From Bradyrhizobium manausense (GTDB lineage Bacteria > Pseudomonadota > Alphaproteobacteria > Rhizobiales > Xanthobacteraceae), in the NCBI RefSeq assembly GCF_018131105.1, contig NZ_JAFCJI010000001.1, forward strand, positions 3,193,501 to 3,257,500: 64,000 nucleotides of DNA, given 5' to 3'. Made by a program: the position numbers and the translations under genes. Positions 52,422-61,592 of this stretch are shown here, piece after piece (position 1 is the first letter of the stretch; each line of letters starts with the position of its first letter). The notes beneath the pieces were generated by a model. The model had not been told where the DNA came from. It worked only from the letters and a program-made list of their open reading frames with translations, and made no database searches.

Positions 52422-53222
52422 ATGAAACTGTCTCAGGAGCAATTGGAGTTCTTCCACCGCGAGGGCTGGCTGTTCCTGCCCGAACTGTTCAGCCAGGAGG
52501 AGGTGGATTTCCTTGCGCGCGAGGCGGTCGGCATCTACGACGCGAACCGGCCGGAAGTCTGGCGCGAGAAGAGCGGCGCGCCGCGCACGGCGTTTGCTGC
52601 GCATCTCTACAACGAGGCCTTTGGCGTGCTCGGCGCGCATCCGCGCATGATCGATCCCGTCGAGCAATTGTTCGGCGAGCCGGTTTACATGCACCAGTTC
52701 AAGATCAACGCGAAATCGGCCTTCACCGGCGACGTCTGGCAGTGGCACCAGGATTACGGCACCTGGAAGCGCGACGACGGCATGCCGGAGCCGCGCGCGA
52801 TGAACATCGCGATCTTCCTCGACGAGGTGATGCCGATCAACGGCCCCCTGATGCTGGTTCCGCAGAGCCAGAACGCCGGCGATCTCAAGGCCTCGCATGA
52901 CCTTGCAACCACGTCCTATCCGCTGTGGACGCTCGATGAGGAGACGGTGACGCGCCTCGTCAAGCAGGGCGGCATCGTCGCGCCCACCGGCAAGCCCGGC
53001 GGCATGCTGATGTTTCACGGCAATCTCGTGCACGGCTCTAGCGGCAACATCACGCCCTATCCGCGCAAGATCGTGTACCTGACGCTCAACGCGGTCTCGA
53101 ACTACATCCGCACCCCGACGCGCCCCGAATACATCGCGCATCGCGACTTTGCGCCGATCAAGACGGTGGACGATGATGCCTTGGTACGGCTGGCGCGGGC
53201 GCCGCGGCAGGCGGCGGAGTAA
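52422..53222 (+). CDS. phytanoyl-CoA dioxygenase family protein, EctD-like
   Basis: 266-residue Fe(II)/2-oxoglutarate-dependent oxygenase. Iron ligands are H109 and D111 in WQWHQDYGTW and H204 in FHGNLVHGSSGN; a 2-oxoglutarate-binding arginine probably follows (YPRKIVYLTLN). The segment WHQDYGTWKRDDGMPEPRA is strikingly like the ectoine hydroxylase EctD signature, yet no ectABC genes are near, so the substrate may be another small solute. GGAGGA precedes the ATG at 52422. Confidence 0.87.
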   Translation: MKLSQEQLEFFHREGWLFLPELFSQEEVDFLAREAVGIYDANRPEVWREKSGAPRTAFAAHLYNEAFGVLGAHPRMIDPVEQLFGEPVYMHQFKINAKSAFTGDVWQWHQDYGTWKRDDGMPEPRAMNIAIFLDEVMPINGPLMLVPQSQNAGDLKASHDLATTSYPLWTLDEETVTRLVKQGGIVAPTGKPGGMLMFHGNLVHGSSGNITPYPRKIVYLTLNAVSNYIRTPTRPEYIAHRDFAPIKTVDDDALVRLARAPRQAAE

Positions 53223-53234
53223 GAAGACACTCTC

Positions 53235-53361
53235 GTGCCCCGGACGCGTCGCAGCACGTCAGTGATGCGCCGCTGAGCCGGGGCCCACGCCACACGGATA
53301 GTTTTCTCTGGGTCCCGGCTCTGCGAAGCAGCGTTTCACGCTGCTTCGCGTCCGGGACACG
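53235..53361. repeat. interspersed palindromic repeat, CGTGCCCCGG...CCGGGACAC family, copy 2
   Basis: Begins CGTGCCCCGGACGCG and ends GCGTCCGGGACACG, with internal AGCCGGGGCC / GGGTCCCGGCT; the same design as 36409-36553. It lies between the dioxygenase and oxidoreductase genes. Confidence 0.78.
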
Positions 53362-53383
53362 ATCGTTACGCAGGAATTTCCCC

Positions 53384-54691
53384 ATGAACCTCTTCCGCAT
53401 CCTCCAGGCCCGCGCATCCGGCGGAATGCCTGTTCGTGTCGCCCTGATCGGCGCCGGCAAATTCGGCTCGATGTTTCTGGCGCAGGTGCCACATACGCCG
53501 GGGCTGGAAGTGCCCATCATCATCGACATCGATCGCGAACGTGCGCGCGAGGCCTGCCGCACCGTCGGCTGGAGCGCGGAGCGGATCGCGGCCACCGTCT
53601 TCACCGATGACGGCGCGCGCGCCATTGCCGGCGGCGCGATGGATGTGGTGGTGGAGGCAACAGGCAATCCCGCCGTCGGCATCAAGCACGCGCGGGCTGC
53701 AATCGCGGCGGGCAAGCACATCGTGATGGTCAATGTCGAAGCCGACGTGCTGGCCGGGCCCCTGCTCGCCGAGGAAGCGCGCAAGGCGGGCGTCGTCTAC
53801 TCGCTTGCCTATGGCGACCAGCCCGCGCTGACGGCCGAGATGGTCGATTGGGCCCGCGCCACCGGCTTTCGTGTCGTTGCCGCCGGCAAGGGCACAAAAT
53901 ATCTGCCTGCTTATCACGACGTGACGCCTGATGGCGTCTGGCAGCACTACGGCCTGACCGCCGGCGAAGCGCAGTCGGCCGGCATGAATCCGCAGATGTT
54001 CAACTCCTTCCTCGACGGCACCAAATCGGCGATCGAGATGGCTGCAATCGCGAATGCCTGCGGACTTGACGTGCCCACGGGAGGCCTGTTGTTTCCGCCC
54101 TGCGGCGTCGACGATCTCCCGCACATCATGCGCCCCAGCGACAAGGGGGGCGTGCTGGAGCGGTCCGGCGTCGTCGAAGTCGTCTCGTCGCTGGAGCGCG
54201 ACGGACGACCTGTGTTTCGCGATCTGCGCTGGGGCGTCTATGTCGTGCTGGAGGCGCCGAACGACTACGCAGCCGACTGCTTCAGGCAATACGGCCTGAA
54301 GACCGATGCCAGCGGACGCTTTGCCGCGATGTACAAGCCCTATCATCTGATCGGGCTCGAGCTGAATATCTCGGTTCTGTCGGCGGCGCTGCGGGGCGAG
54401 CCGACCGGGCAACCTTTCGGATTCCGCGGCGATGTCGCGTCCGTGGCCAAGCGAAATCTGCGCGCCGGCGAGATGCTGGACGGCGAAGGCGGCTACACGG
54501 TGTGGGGCAAGCTGGTGCCGGCGGCCGCGAGCCTGAAGGCCAGTGCGCTGCCGATCGGGCTGGCGCATCGCCTCAAGCTGAAGCACGACGTCGCCCATGG
54601 CGAGATCGTGCGCTGGAGCGATGTCGAATTCGATGCCACCAACGAGACGATCAAGACAAGGAAGGCGATGGAGGCGGCATTCGCGAAGTAG
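53384..54691 (+). CDS. homoserine dehydrogenase-like oxidoreductase with SAF domain
   Basis: 435-residue protein resembling COG4091: N-terminal NAD(P)-binding Rossmann fold (ALIGAGKFGSMF, about 20-31), a DVVVEATGNPAVG segment, and a C-terminal SAF domain (from about 345, including AKRNLRAGEMLDGEGGYTVW). Members oxidise or rearrange hydroxy acids in carbohydrate catabolism; true homoserine dehydrogenase activity is unlikely because the family lacks the usual C-terminal part. It follows the EctD-like oxygenase on the same strand, with a repeat between them. Confidence 0.85.
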   Translation: MNLFRILQARASGGMPVRVALIGAGKFGSMFLAQVPHTPGLEVPIIIDIDRERAREACRTVGWSAERIAATVFTDDGARAIAGGAMDVVVEATGNPAVGIKHARAAIAAGKHIVMVNVEADVLAGPLLAEEARKAGVVYSLAYGDQPALTAEMVDWARATGFRVVAAGKGTKYLPAYHDVTPDGVWQHYGLTAGEAQSAGMNPQMFNSFLDGTKSAIEMAAIANACGLDVPTGGLLFPPCGVDDLPHIMRPSDKGGVLERSGVVEVVSSLERDGRPVFRDLRWGVYVVLEAPNDYAADCFRQYGLKTDASGRFAAMYKPYHLIGLELNISVLSAALRGEPTGQPFGFRGDVASVAKRNLRAGEMLDGEGGYTVWGKLVPAAASLKASALPIGLAHRLKLKHDVAHGEIVRWSDVEFDATNETIKTRKAMEAAFAK

Positions 54692-54734
54692 CAACCACGT
54701 AGCCGCAAATGGAGCTGGCGAACGAACGCTGCTG

Positions 54735-55682
54735 CTAGCCTTTCACCGCAAATTCGATCTCCAAGGCGTAAGCGCGGCTCTCGCCAGGCATGAGCACCGC
54801 TTCGGATCCATTCACCTTGGCGCTTGTGCAGGGCTCGATCGCTAGCACGCAGGCATGTGGACGCAGATCGTGCCAGAGCTGAAGATGCGGAAGGGTGCTG
54901 ACGTCGAATCTGACTGCAATCTCCAGCGTCATGCCGTCATCCATCGGTGTTGCGAGCCTGCAAACAGCGGAAGCGCCATCGCTTTCAGCGGGAAAGCTGA
55001 CGGACTCGGACAACAGCGAGACGTCAGGTAGCGCCGTGACCTCAAGCAGCCGTCGCGAGCCAAAGGTCACAGATGATCCCGGCGCGAGAGCCGGGTAGCC
55101 GAAATTGAAGTGATAAAGGCTTGCCTGCGGCGTCGGCTCGTTGGAAAGGTTGGTCACCTCGTCGCGAATTCGCAACAGATTGCCGCCGATGGGCGTCTCC
55201 AGCCGACGCCTGAGACGCAGCGCCTCGTCGCCGAACCGGAATTGCATGACCTCGCCCTCGCAGAACAGCACGGGCTCACTCCGATTCCAGTCTTCGCCAA
55301 GCGCCGTGACACGTGCCGGCGTGAACGGCAGCCGGCCGTGCATGGGATGACCTGAAACGGGTTGTCGAAAATGATCGAGGCCGCAGGTGACGAGGAATCC
55401 GGAATTGGTGCGGCTGTAGCCGCGCCCGCCGTCCTCCTCCGGATGGTGCAGATGCGGGCTGCGGAAACCGGCCATGCTCTGCCAGGCGACCGGCATGCCC
55501 CTCCACCACAGCGGCCCGATGTCGAGCGAGCGGTCGGCAAGCGCCCAGAAATCGAGGCCGCCTCCATTGGAGAAGGCAAGCGCGGCGACGCCGCGCTCCA
55601 CTCCGTCGTCGAGCACGATACGCCGGACGCTCGCAAACTGCCTGAGATCGCCGACCTTGGCGCGCAGATCCTTGCCGGTCAC
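54735..55682 (-). CDS. DUF4432 (aldose 1-epimerase-like) protein
   Basis: 315-residue beta-sandwich protein of the DUF4432 family, related to galactose mutarotase. Typical pieces are FSNGGGLDFWALADRSLDIG, GFLVTCGLDHFRQP and HPMHGRLPFTPARV with conserved histidines. It probably interconverts sugar anomers or epimers. The start is a GTG at 55682 whose bases overlap the stop of the sulfatase gene (GTGA), showing tight coupling. It is the last gene of the sulfatase-ABC operon. Confidence 0.83.
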   Translation of the reverse strand: MTGKDLRAKVGDLRQFASVRRIVLDDGVERGVAALAFSNGGGLDFWALADRSLDIGPLWWRGMPVAWQSMAGFRSPHLHHPEEDGGRGYSRTNSGFLVTCGLDHFRQPVSGHPMHGRLPFTPARVTALGEDWNRSEPVLFCEGEVMQFRFGDEALRLRRRLETPIGGNLLRIRDEVTNLSNEPTPQASLYHFNFGYPALAPGSSVTFGSRRLLEVTALPDVSLLSESVSFPAESDGASAVCRLATPMDDGMTLEIAVRFDVSTLPHLQLWHDLRPHACVLAIEPCTSAKVNGSEAVLMPGESRAYALEIEFAVKG

Positions 55683-57217
55683 GAGGACATCTCGCGTTGG
55701 ACAGCCGGTTCGGGCAAGTCGAGCCTGCCGAACGCTTCGGGCGGTGCTTCGTTCGCCGTCATCAGCCGCGTCATCAGCGCCACAAGGCGTGCCTCCTGCG
55801 CCTCGTTCTTCACGGGCTGTTGCTGGCCGGGATCTTTCGCGAGATCGTAAAGCCGCGTGTCGTTCTCGAGCAGCGCGCCCGGACCATAGTTGAGGTACAT
55901 CGGCGAGCGTTCGATGACGGGGACCTTGAGCAGCTTCGCACCCTTGGTGAAGGGGAAACCGTCCGAAAGCGACGCACCGGCGAGTTCCTCCGGCAGGAAC
56001 GGCGAGCGGATATGCGTCGGCATCACCGTGTACTGGAAGATCTCCTGCGTTTTCAGATCCGTGGGAAAACGGTGATAGGTGTAGTCGCCATCGGTGACGT
56101 TCACGGCGCCGCCGAAATAACCGAACAGCGCCGCCTCGCGCAGGGGCTTGCTGGATCGCGCAGCCTTCAGGATCGAATGGCCCTCCATCTCGCGCGGCGG
56201 CGCCACGTCGAACAGATCGAGGAATGTCGGTGCGAGATCGATGGACTGGGTGAGGACCCCGCTTCGCGCACCGGGTTGCGGACGGCGCGGATCATGCACG
56301 AACAATGGAATGTGCACGATCTCTTCATAGAGGTTCATGCGGTTCTTGGCCCAGAAATCGTGCTCGCCGAGCAGAAAGCCGTGGTCGGTCGTGACGACGA
56401 GGGCAGTGTCCTTCCACATGTCGTGGCGGTCGAAATCGTCGAGCAACTGTCCGAGCAGGAAGTCGCACATCGACACCACGGCATAATAGTTTGCACGCAG
56501 CTCCTCACATTCGGCCGGCAGCTCGTCGACGCGGCCATAGCGCGGCCAGTCGCGGATCGGCCCGTTCCAGCCGCTGTCGAACGGCGCCTTGAAGCGGGCC
56601 GGCGCATGGAACGGCTCGTGCGGATCGAAAGTCTCGAGCTGGAGCAGCCAGTTGTCGGCGTCGCGATTGCGATCGAGGAAGTCGAAGGCGTGCGCGAAGC
56701 ACTGCACCGACGGAAAGTCCTTCTCCTCCTTGATGAACTCGCGGTTGATGATGTTCTGCGAGTGGTACTTGCGCCGGTCGGTGGTGAACTGGCGCGCGTG
56801 ATACATTTCGCGCAGCCGCTCCCAATGCGGCTGCACCATCGCCTTCCAGGGGTCGCCCTCCTGGCCGCGCACGAACTCATAGCTGTCGTAGCGGTTGTGA
56901 TAGGTCGCGCCGCCGTCTTCCCAATAGTGGAAATGATCGGTGATGAGGTGGCTATAGATGCCGGCGTGGTGCAACAGCTCCGGCATCGCGTTGTCGAACG
57001 GCTCGAGCGGGCCCCAGCTCCGGTGCAGGAAGCTGAGCCGGCCGGTGAGGAGATCGCGCCGCGCCGGCATGCAGGGCAGACTGCCGACATAATGGCGGTC
57101 GAAGGTCAACGTCTTCGCGGCGAGGCGATCGAAGTTCGGTGTCGGAATCCGGCTGCCGCCATAGGCGCCGAGCAGATGGCGGTTGAGGGAGTCAAAGAGA
57201 ACGAAGACCGTCTTCAT
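55679..57217 (-). CDS. cytoplasmic type I sulfatase (formylglycine family)
   Basis: 512-residue alkaline-phosphatase-superfamily hydrolase. C49 in CMPARRDLLTGR fits the CxPxR motif in which cysteine is turned into formylglycine; metal-binding residues are in FVLFDSLNRH and VVTTDHGFLLGEHD. No signal peptide is present, so it acts on an imported sulfate (or phosphonate) ester. The next gene downstream is an epimerase-like protein overlapping by 4 bases, and an ABC importer lies upstream, so a sulfated sugar or polyol is the likely substrate. Confidence 0.87.
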   Translation of the reverse strand: MKTVFVLFDSLNRHLLGAYGGSRIPTPNFDRLAAKTLTFDRHYVGSLPCMPARRDLLTGRLSFLHRSWGPLEPFDNAMPELLHHAGIYSHLITDHFHYWEDGGATYHNRYDSYEFVRGQEGDPWKAMVQPHWERLREMYHARQFTTDRRKYHSQNIINREFIKEEKDFPSVQCFAHAFDFLDRNRDADNWLLQLETFDPHEPFHAPARFKAPFDSGWNGPIRDWPRYGRVDELPAECEELRANYYAVVSMCDFLLGQLLDDFDRHDMWKDTALVVTTDHGFLLGEHDFWAKNRMNLYEEIVHIPLFVHDPRRPQPGARSGVLTQSIDLAPTFLDLFDVAPPREMEGHSILKAARSSKPLREAALFGYFGGAVNVTDGDYTYHRFPTDLKTQEIFQYTVMPTHIRSPFLPEELAGASLSDGFPFTKGAKLLKVPVIERSPMYLNYGPGALLENDTRLYDLAKDPGQQQPVKNEAQEARLVALMTRLMTANEAPPEAFGRLDLPEPAVQREMSS

Positions 57218-57241
57218 GGCATTTCCTTCGTTGGTCGCGTC

Positions 57242-58072
57242 TTATTTCACGGCGCCTTGCGTGAGGCCGGCCACGATGTAGCGCTGGCCAATGATGAGCA
57301 GAACGAGTGCGGGCAGGATCGACAGCGCCGCGGCGGCCGCCATCTGTGTGTACAGAATCTCGTAATCCTGGGCGAATTTGGCGATCGCGACCGGCACCGT
57401 CGCGGTCTGCTTCATGGTGAGAGTCAGAGCGACGCCAAAGTCGTTCCAGCTGAACACGAAGGTCAGGATGGCGGTCGCGGCAAGGCCCGGCGCGATGATC
57501 GGCATGACGATCCGCCACAGCAGGACCGGCGTCGTGGCGCCGTCGAGCCGGGCGGCTTCCTCGAGCTCGACCGGAACGTCGCGCACGAACACGCCCATCA
57601 GCCACAGCGCCATCGGCAGATTGAGCACGGTGTGGGCGAGCACCACGGCCGTCAGCGTATTGTCGAGGCCGACGGTGCGCATGATGGTGAACCAGGCGCT
57701 CGCCAGCGCCAGCGGCGGGAACATATGAAACACCAGCGCCCAGCCGAGGAAGATGTGCACGAACCAGCGCGGCCACGACATCCGATTGAGCGACCATGCG
57801 GCGAGCGTGGCGGCGACGAGGCAGATCAGGGTGCTGAGTGTGCCTACGACGAGCGAGTTGCGATAGTTGACGAGGAAGTCCGAGGTCTTGGAGAACAGCA
57901 CCTCGTTGAAGTTCTTCAGGACCGGCGTGAACCAGAACGCGCCCGAGAGCAGCGAGATCTGGGTGCGGAATCCCGCGGTCACGACCCAGACCACGGGGAC
58001 GAGCACCAGCAGGGCGGCCGCGATAAGCAGCGCGTGAACGATCAGGGGCCGTGCTCTCGGAGACGTCATCAT
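57242..58072 (-). CDS. sugar-type ABC transporter permease (MalG-like)
   Basis: 276-residue inner-membrane permease with six hydrophobic segments. The EAA loop, VELEEAARLDGATTPVLLWR, is at about 180-199 and contacts the ATPase. Its start overlaps the stop of the partner permease (ATGA at 58072-58069). CUT1 importers bring in oligosaccharides and similar solutes. It is followed 24 bases later by the sulfatase gene. Confidence 0.92.
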   Translation of the reverse strand: MMTSPRARPLIVHALLIAAALLVLVPVVWVVTAGFRTQISLLSGAFWFTPVLKNFNEVLFSKTSDFLVNYRNSLVVGTLSTLICLVAATLAAWSLNRMSWPRWFVHIFLGWALVFHMFPPLALASAWFTIMRTVGLDNTLTAVVLAHTVLNLPMALWLMGVFVRDVPVELEEAARLDGATTPVLLWRIVMPIIAPGLAATAILTFVFSWNDFGVALTLTMKQTATVPVAIAKFAQDYEILYTQMAAAAALSILPALVLLIIGQRYIVAGLTQGAVK

Positions 58073-59043
58073 TTCACAGCCCCCATCCGTCCGCGCGCCG
58101 CGAAGGCGGCCGACAGCAGAATGCAGGTCATGAATATGATCGCGACCGACATTGCCGAGCCGTATCCGGTCTGGTCCTCGCGGAAGAAGCGCTGATAGAG
58201 CGTGAAGCTCATGACCTGGGTCGATGTCCCCGGTCCGCCGCCTGTCAGCAAATAGACCTCGTCGAAGACCTTGAACGCGAGCACGAGGCGGAAGGCGAAG
58301 GTCACCATGATGGTCGGCAGCATCATCGGCAGCGTGACATATGTCAGCTCCTGCCAGCCGCTGGCTCCGTCGATCTTGGCGGCTTCGTAGACATCCTGGG
58401 GCAGCGATTGCAGGCCTGCCAGAAACAGCAGGAAGCAGAACGGTGTCCAGTGCCAGATGTCGACGAAGATCACCGAAGCCAGGGCCGTGTTGGGCGAGCC
58501 GAGCCAGTTGAGGGGATCGATACCGACCAGCGCGATGGCCTGGTTGACCAGGCCGAAATCGAAATTGAGCAGGAGTTTCCAGATCGCGCCGACGACGATG
58601 CCGGGAACCAGGATCGGCAGGATGAAGATGGTGCGATAGAGCAAGCGGCCACGTGTAACGCCGGTGCAGAGCAGCGCGAGCACAAAGCCGCACAGCATCT
58701 GCCCGCCGACGGCAAACAGCGCGAACAGAATGGTGTTGAGAATGCCGGCGCGGAACAGCGTGTCGCCGGCAAGCGCGCGGTAGTTGTTCAGGCCCGCGGC
58801 GGCGAAGCTCGAATGGCCGCCGCTCCAGCTCACGGTGAAGAAGCTCGTCGCGAACAGATTGACCAGCGGCAGCACGCTGAGTGCCAGCAACAGCAGCAAT
58901 GCCGGCGACAATGTCAGCCAGCGCCACAGCCGCTCGTCGAGGCCGCGCTGGAAATCAGCCGCCGTCGGCTGTCCCGCCGAAGCGGATGGTTCTGCCATCA
59001 CCGCGCCGATTTGCGCGGTGGCGCTCGCGGTTGGCTTCATCAT
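58069..59043 (-). CDS. sugar-type ABC transporter permease (MalF-like)
   Basis: 324-residue permease. A polar N-terminus of about 45 residues is followed by six membrane helices; the EAA loop LPQDVYEAAKIDGASGWQEL is at about 220-239. It pairs with the following MalG-like subunit. Start codons ATGATG at 59043 and 59040 come right after the binding-protein stop, with GAGG in front. No ATP-binding subunit gene is found in this operon. Confidence 0.92.
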   Translation of the reverse strand: MMKPTASATAQIGAVMAEPSASAGQPTAADFQRGLDERLWRWLTLSPALLLLLALSVLPLVNLFATSFFTVSWSGGHSSFAAAGLNNYRALAGDTLFRAGILNTILFALFAVGGQMLCGFVLALLCTGVTRGRLLYRTIFILPILVPGIVVGAIWKLLLNFDFGLVNQAIALVGIDPLNWLGSPNTALASVIFVDIWHWTPFCFLLFLAGLQSLPQDVYEAAKIDGASGWQELTYVTLPMMLPTIMVTFAFRLVLAFKVFDEVYLLTGGGPGTSTQVMSFTLYQRFFREDQTGYGSAMSVAIIFMTCILLSAAFAARGRMGAVK

Positions 59044-59048
59044 TGGCC

Positions 59049-60407
59049 TCAGGGCAATGCGGGCAGCTTGCCGGTATTGTAGCTGTGCTTCGACATCACG
59101 CCAAAGATCTGCTCGGCCATGCTGTTGAGAGCCTGCACCGACGTGGCATTGCCGGCGACGGCCTGATTGAGGCCGAGTTCGAGGATCGAGATCACCTCGC
59201 TCGCTTGCGGAAACTGGTAGATGTTGACCGCGTGCGGCAGGGCCTCGCCGAGCGGCTTCATCCAGCGGTAACGCCGCTCCTGCGCGATCGGGTCGCGATA
59301 GCTCGCCGCACTGACGGGAATGCCGCCGACCTTGGCATAGGAGAGCTGCGCCTCCCTGGTCTGGAACCAGCGCAGGAACTCGAGCGCGCTGCGCTTGCGG
59401 TCGTCGGGCACGTTGCGCGCGATGCCGCCGAGCCAGTGGCCAAGACCGGGGCCGGTCGAAAAGCCATCCGCATGCGGCGTGACCGCGAACTCCACCTTGT
59501 CGATCACGGCGGATTTGTCGGGATCGTCCATCTGCGACCATGCCGAGACCACCACACTGATGTGCGCAGCCTTGCCGGTCAGCATGTTCTGGATCACCTC
59601 GGCCTGGTCGAGGGAGGCGGTCTGCGGATGGCCGGCTTCCTTGGCGATCCGCAAGTAATAGTCGAGCGCGGTGCGGCCGGCCTCGTTGTTGAGCGTGACG
59701 GTATAGTCGCCGGCCGACTGGTTCTTGAAGATGCCGCCGCCGAAGCCGTAGAGATAGGGATAGAAGTCGTAGCTTACGGAGGCCGGGCCGCGGGCGCCGC
59801 GCTGGACGATGCCATAGCGGCTCGGCGGCTTGTGCAGCTTCCTGGCATTGGCCTCGAGCTCGGCAAACGTCTCCGGCGCCTTCAGTCCCGCTTCCTTGTA
59901 GAGATCGCCGCGATAATAAAGCAGCGGGATCAACGGCGAGATCGGCACCGACATCAGCTTGCCGGCCGCCGACATCGTCTTCTTGTCGGCATCGAAATAG
60001 ACGGTGTTGTCGAGGGTGTAGATGTCGGAATCGAGCTTGAAGGACGGATCGATCGCCCCGATCGGCTCGACGAAGCCGCCGAAATACATCTCGGCGACCC
60101 ATCCGGAGTTCATGATCAGCAGATCGTACTGGCCATTCGCGGCGCGCACGGAGTTGCGCTGCTTCTCCAGCGATCCCGCAAAGGGATTGACGTCGAGCTC
60201 GACCTGGTTGCCGGTTTCCTTCTCGTAGAGCTCGACGGTCTTGCGGAAGCTGTCGAACCACGGTGACTGGTTGATCACAATGGTCATCGGCGCGACCTTG
60301 GCCGCCGCCGCGTATCGCCATGGCGTTGCGAGCCCGAGCGCGACCGCGCCACCTGCACCAACAACCTGACGGCGCGTCAGGCCGTGCTTTCCGCTCTGTC
60401 CCGGCAT
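59049..60407 (-). CDS. ABC transporter extracellular solute-binding protein (family 1), Tat-exported
   Basis: 452 residues. The N-terminus has a twin-arginine signal, LTRRQVVGAGGAVALGL, with cleavage near YAAAA. The mature protein is a family 1 sugar-type binding protein (MTIVINQSPWFDSFRKTVELY; TFAELEANARKL; YYRGDLYKEAGLKAPETF). The ATG at 60407 stands behind GGGAGGA. It is the first gene of the operon SBP, two permeases, sulfatase and DUF4432 protein, downstream of a LysR gene. Confidence 0.9.
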   Translation of the reverse strand: MPGQSGKHGLTRRQVVGAGGAVALGLATPWRYAAAAKVAPMTIVINQSPWFDSFRKTVELYEKETGNQVELDVNPFAGSLEKQRNSVRAANGQYDLLIMNSGWVAEMYFGGFVEPIGAIDPSFKLDSDIYTLDNTVYFDADKKTMSAAGKLMSVPISPLIPLLYYRGDLYKEAGLKAPETFAELEANARKLHKPPSRYGIVQRGARGPASVSYDFYPYLYGFGGGIFKNQSAGDYTVTLNNEAGRTALDYYLRIAKEAGHPQTASLDQAEVIQNMLTGKAAHISVVVSAWSQMDDPDKSAVIDKVEFAVTPHADGFSTGPGLGHWLGGIARNVPDDRKRSALEFLRWFQTREAQLSYAKVGGIPVSAASYRDPIAQERRYRWMKPLGEALPHAVNIYQFPQASEVISILELGLNQAVAGNATSVQALNSMAEQIFGVMSKHSYNTGKLPALP

Positions 60408-60507
60408 CTCAATCCTCCCGCCCGCGCTTCGGCCGATTCCGGCTCTCTCGAAAGCCAAGCAAAACAGGATTCAGGTATTCTTACAAAGAGATAATTGTAC
60501 CGCCGGT

Positions 60508-60522
60508 ATAGCTGAAAGCTAT
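60508..60522. promoter_or_regulatory. candidate LysR (T-N11-A) binding site
   Basis: ATAGCT-GAA-AGCTAT is a perfect dyad that contains T-N11-A. It overlaps the stop codon of the LysR gene and lies about 100 bases before the binding-protein ATG, so it could be an activator site for the uptake operon. Confidence 0.6.
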
Positions 60523-61439
60523 GTCTTGGCTTTGCGGCTCGCGGTCTCCGCGGCGCAGACGGCCTTGAGGGCATCGATGATCCCTGCGGCCGCCGGTGAG
60601 ACCCAACCGTCCTTGCGCGTGATGATGCCGGCATCGCGCGTCAGCGCAAGCTCGGGAACATCGAGCATGACGAGGCCGTCGCCTTCAGGTGTTTGCAACG
60701 TCTTCGACACGGTGGTGGCGAGCGCGTCGGACTGGCGGAGCACGTTGAGTTGAAGCGCGACCGAGCCGCTTTCGAGCACACTCGAGGGCGGCGGCAGATC
60801 GTTCGCGACGAACAGCGCATCGAGCCGACGATGGGCGCGCGTGGCATGCGGCGGCTTGATCCAGGGATATTGCAGCAGGTCGCGCATGTTGACCCGCCGG
60901 CGCCGGGTCAGCGGATGACCACGCCGGCAGCAGACGCCGAGCCGGTCCGACGTAAGCGTCAGGGTCTCAAAGTCCCGCCGATCCTCGGGCGAGGGAATCT
61001 CGGCGACCACGAAGTCAAGCTCGCCTTGTCTCAGCGCGCGAAGCAGCGATTCATCGAAACCGGCCTCAATGCGGACTCGGATCAGTGGATTCGCCGAGAA
61101 CGTGCGTGCCAGCGCCGCGGGAAGATAGCGTCGCAGCCAGGTCGGCCCCGCTCCGATCACGACCGTGCCGACTGCACCGGAGCGCTGCGCGGCAATCTCG
61201 TGGCCGGCATCCTTCAGCTGGACGTGGACCGCCTCCGCATGGCGCAGCAGCGTAGTCCCGAACGATGTCAGAGCCACACCGCGCGGCAGGCGCTCGAACA
61301 GCTTCACGCCAAGCTGCTCCTCCAGCAGCTTTATGCTCTTGGTCAGCGTCGGCTGTGCGATGTTCAAGTCAGCCGCGGCAAGCGATATGTTCTTGCGCTG
61401 CGCGACGCGCAGGAAATATTCAAGCTGTCGGAAGTCCAT
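60519..61439 (-). CDS. LysR family transcriptional regulator
   Basis: 306 residues: N-terminal helix-turn-helix (ISLAAADLNIAQPTLTKSIK, about 19-38) and a substrate-binding-protein-like effector domain (from about 92: VGTVVIGAGPTWLRRYLP). It reads in the same direction as the downstream uptake/sulfatase operon with a 111-base gap holding a T-N11-A dyad, so it probably regulates that operon in response to the imported solute. Confidence 0.9.
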   Translation of the reverse strand: MDFRQLEYFLRVAQRKNISLAAADLNIAQPTLTKSIKLLEEQLGVKLFERLPRGVALTSFGTTLLRHAEAVHVQLKDAGHEIAAQRSGAVGTVVIGAGPTWLRRYLPAALARTFSANPLIRVRIEAGFDESLLRALRQGELDFVVAEIPSPEDRRDFETLTLTSDRLGVCCRRGHPLTRRRRVNMRDLLQYPWIKPPHATRAHRRLDALFVANDLPPPSSVLESGSVALQLNVLRQSDALATTVSKTLQTPEGDGLVMLDVPELALTRDAGIITRKDGWVSPAAAGIIDALKAVCAAETASRKAKT

Positions 61440-61592
61440 CGCTGCCCGTACCCCGAACGAGTCGCCGCATTCAGCATGTCCATCGCGCCAAGAAGACGTT
61501 CGTCCGCAAGCGGCCGCTCCGGGCGCGGGACCGAGTTAATACCGGGCATTCAATTGTGACAACCCATCGGCCTGCCCGGCGAGCGCGCCGAG

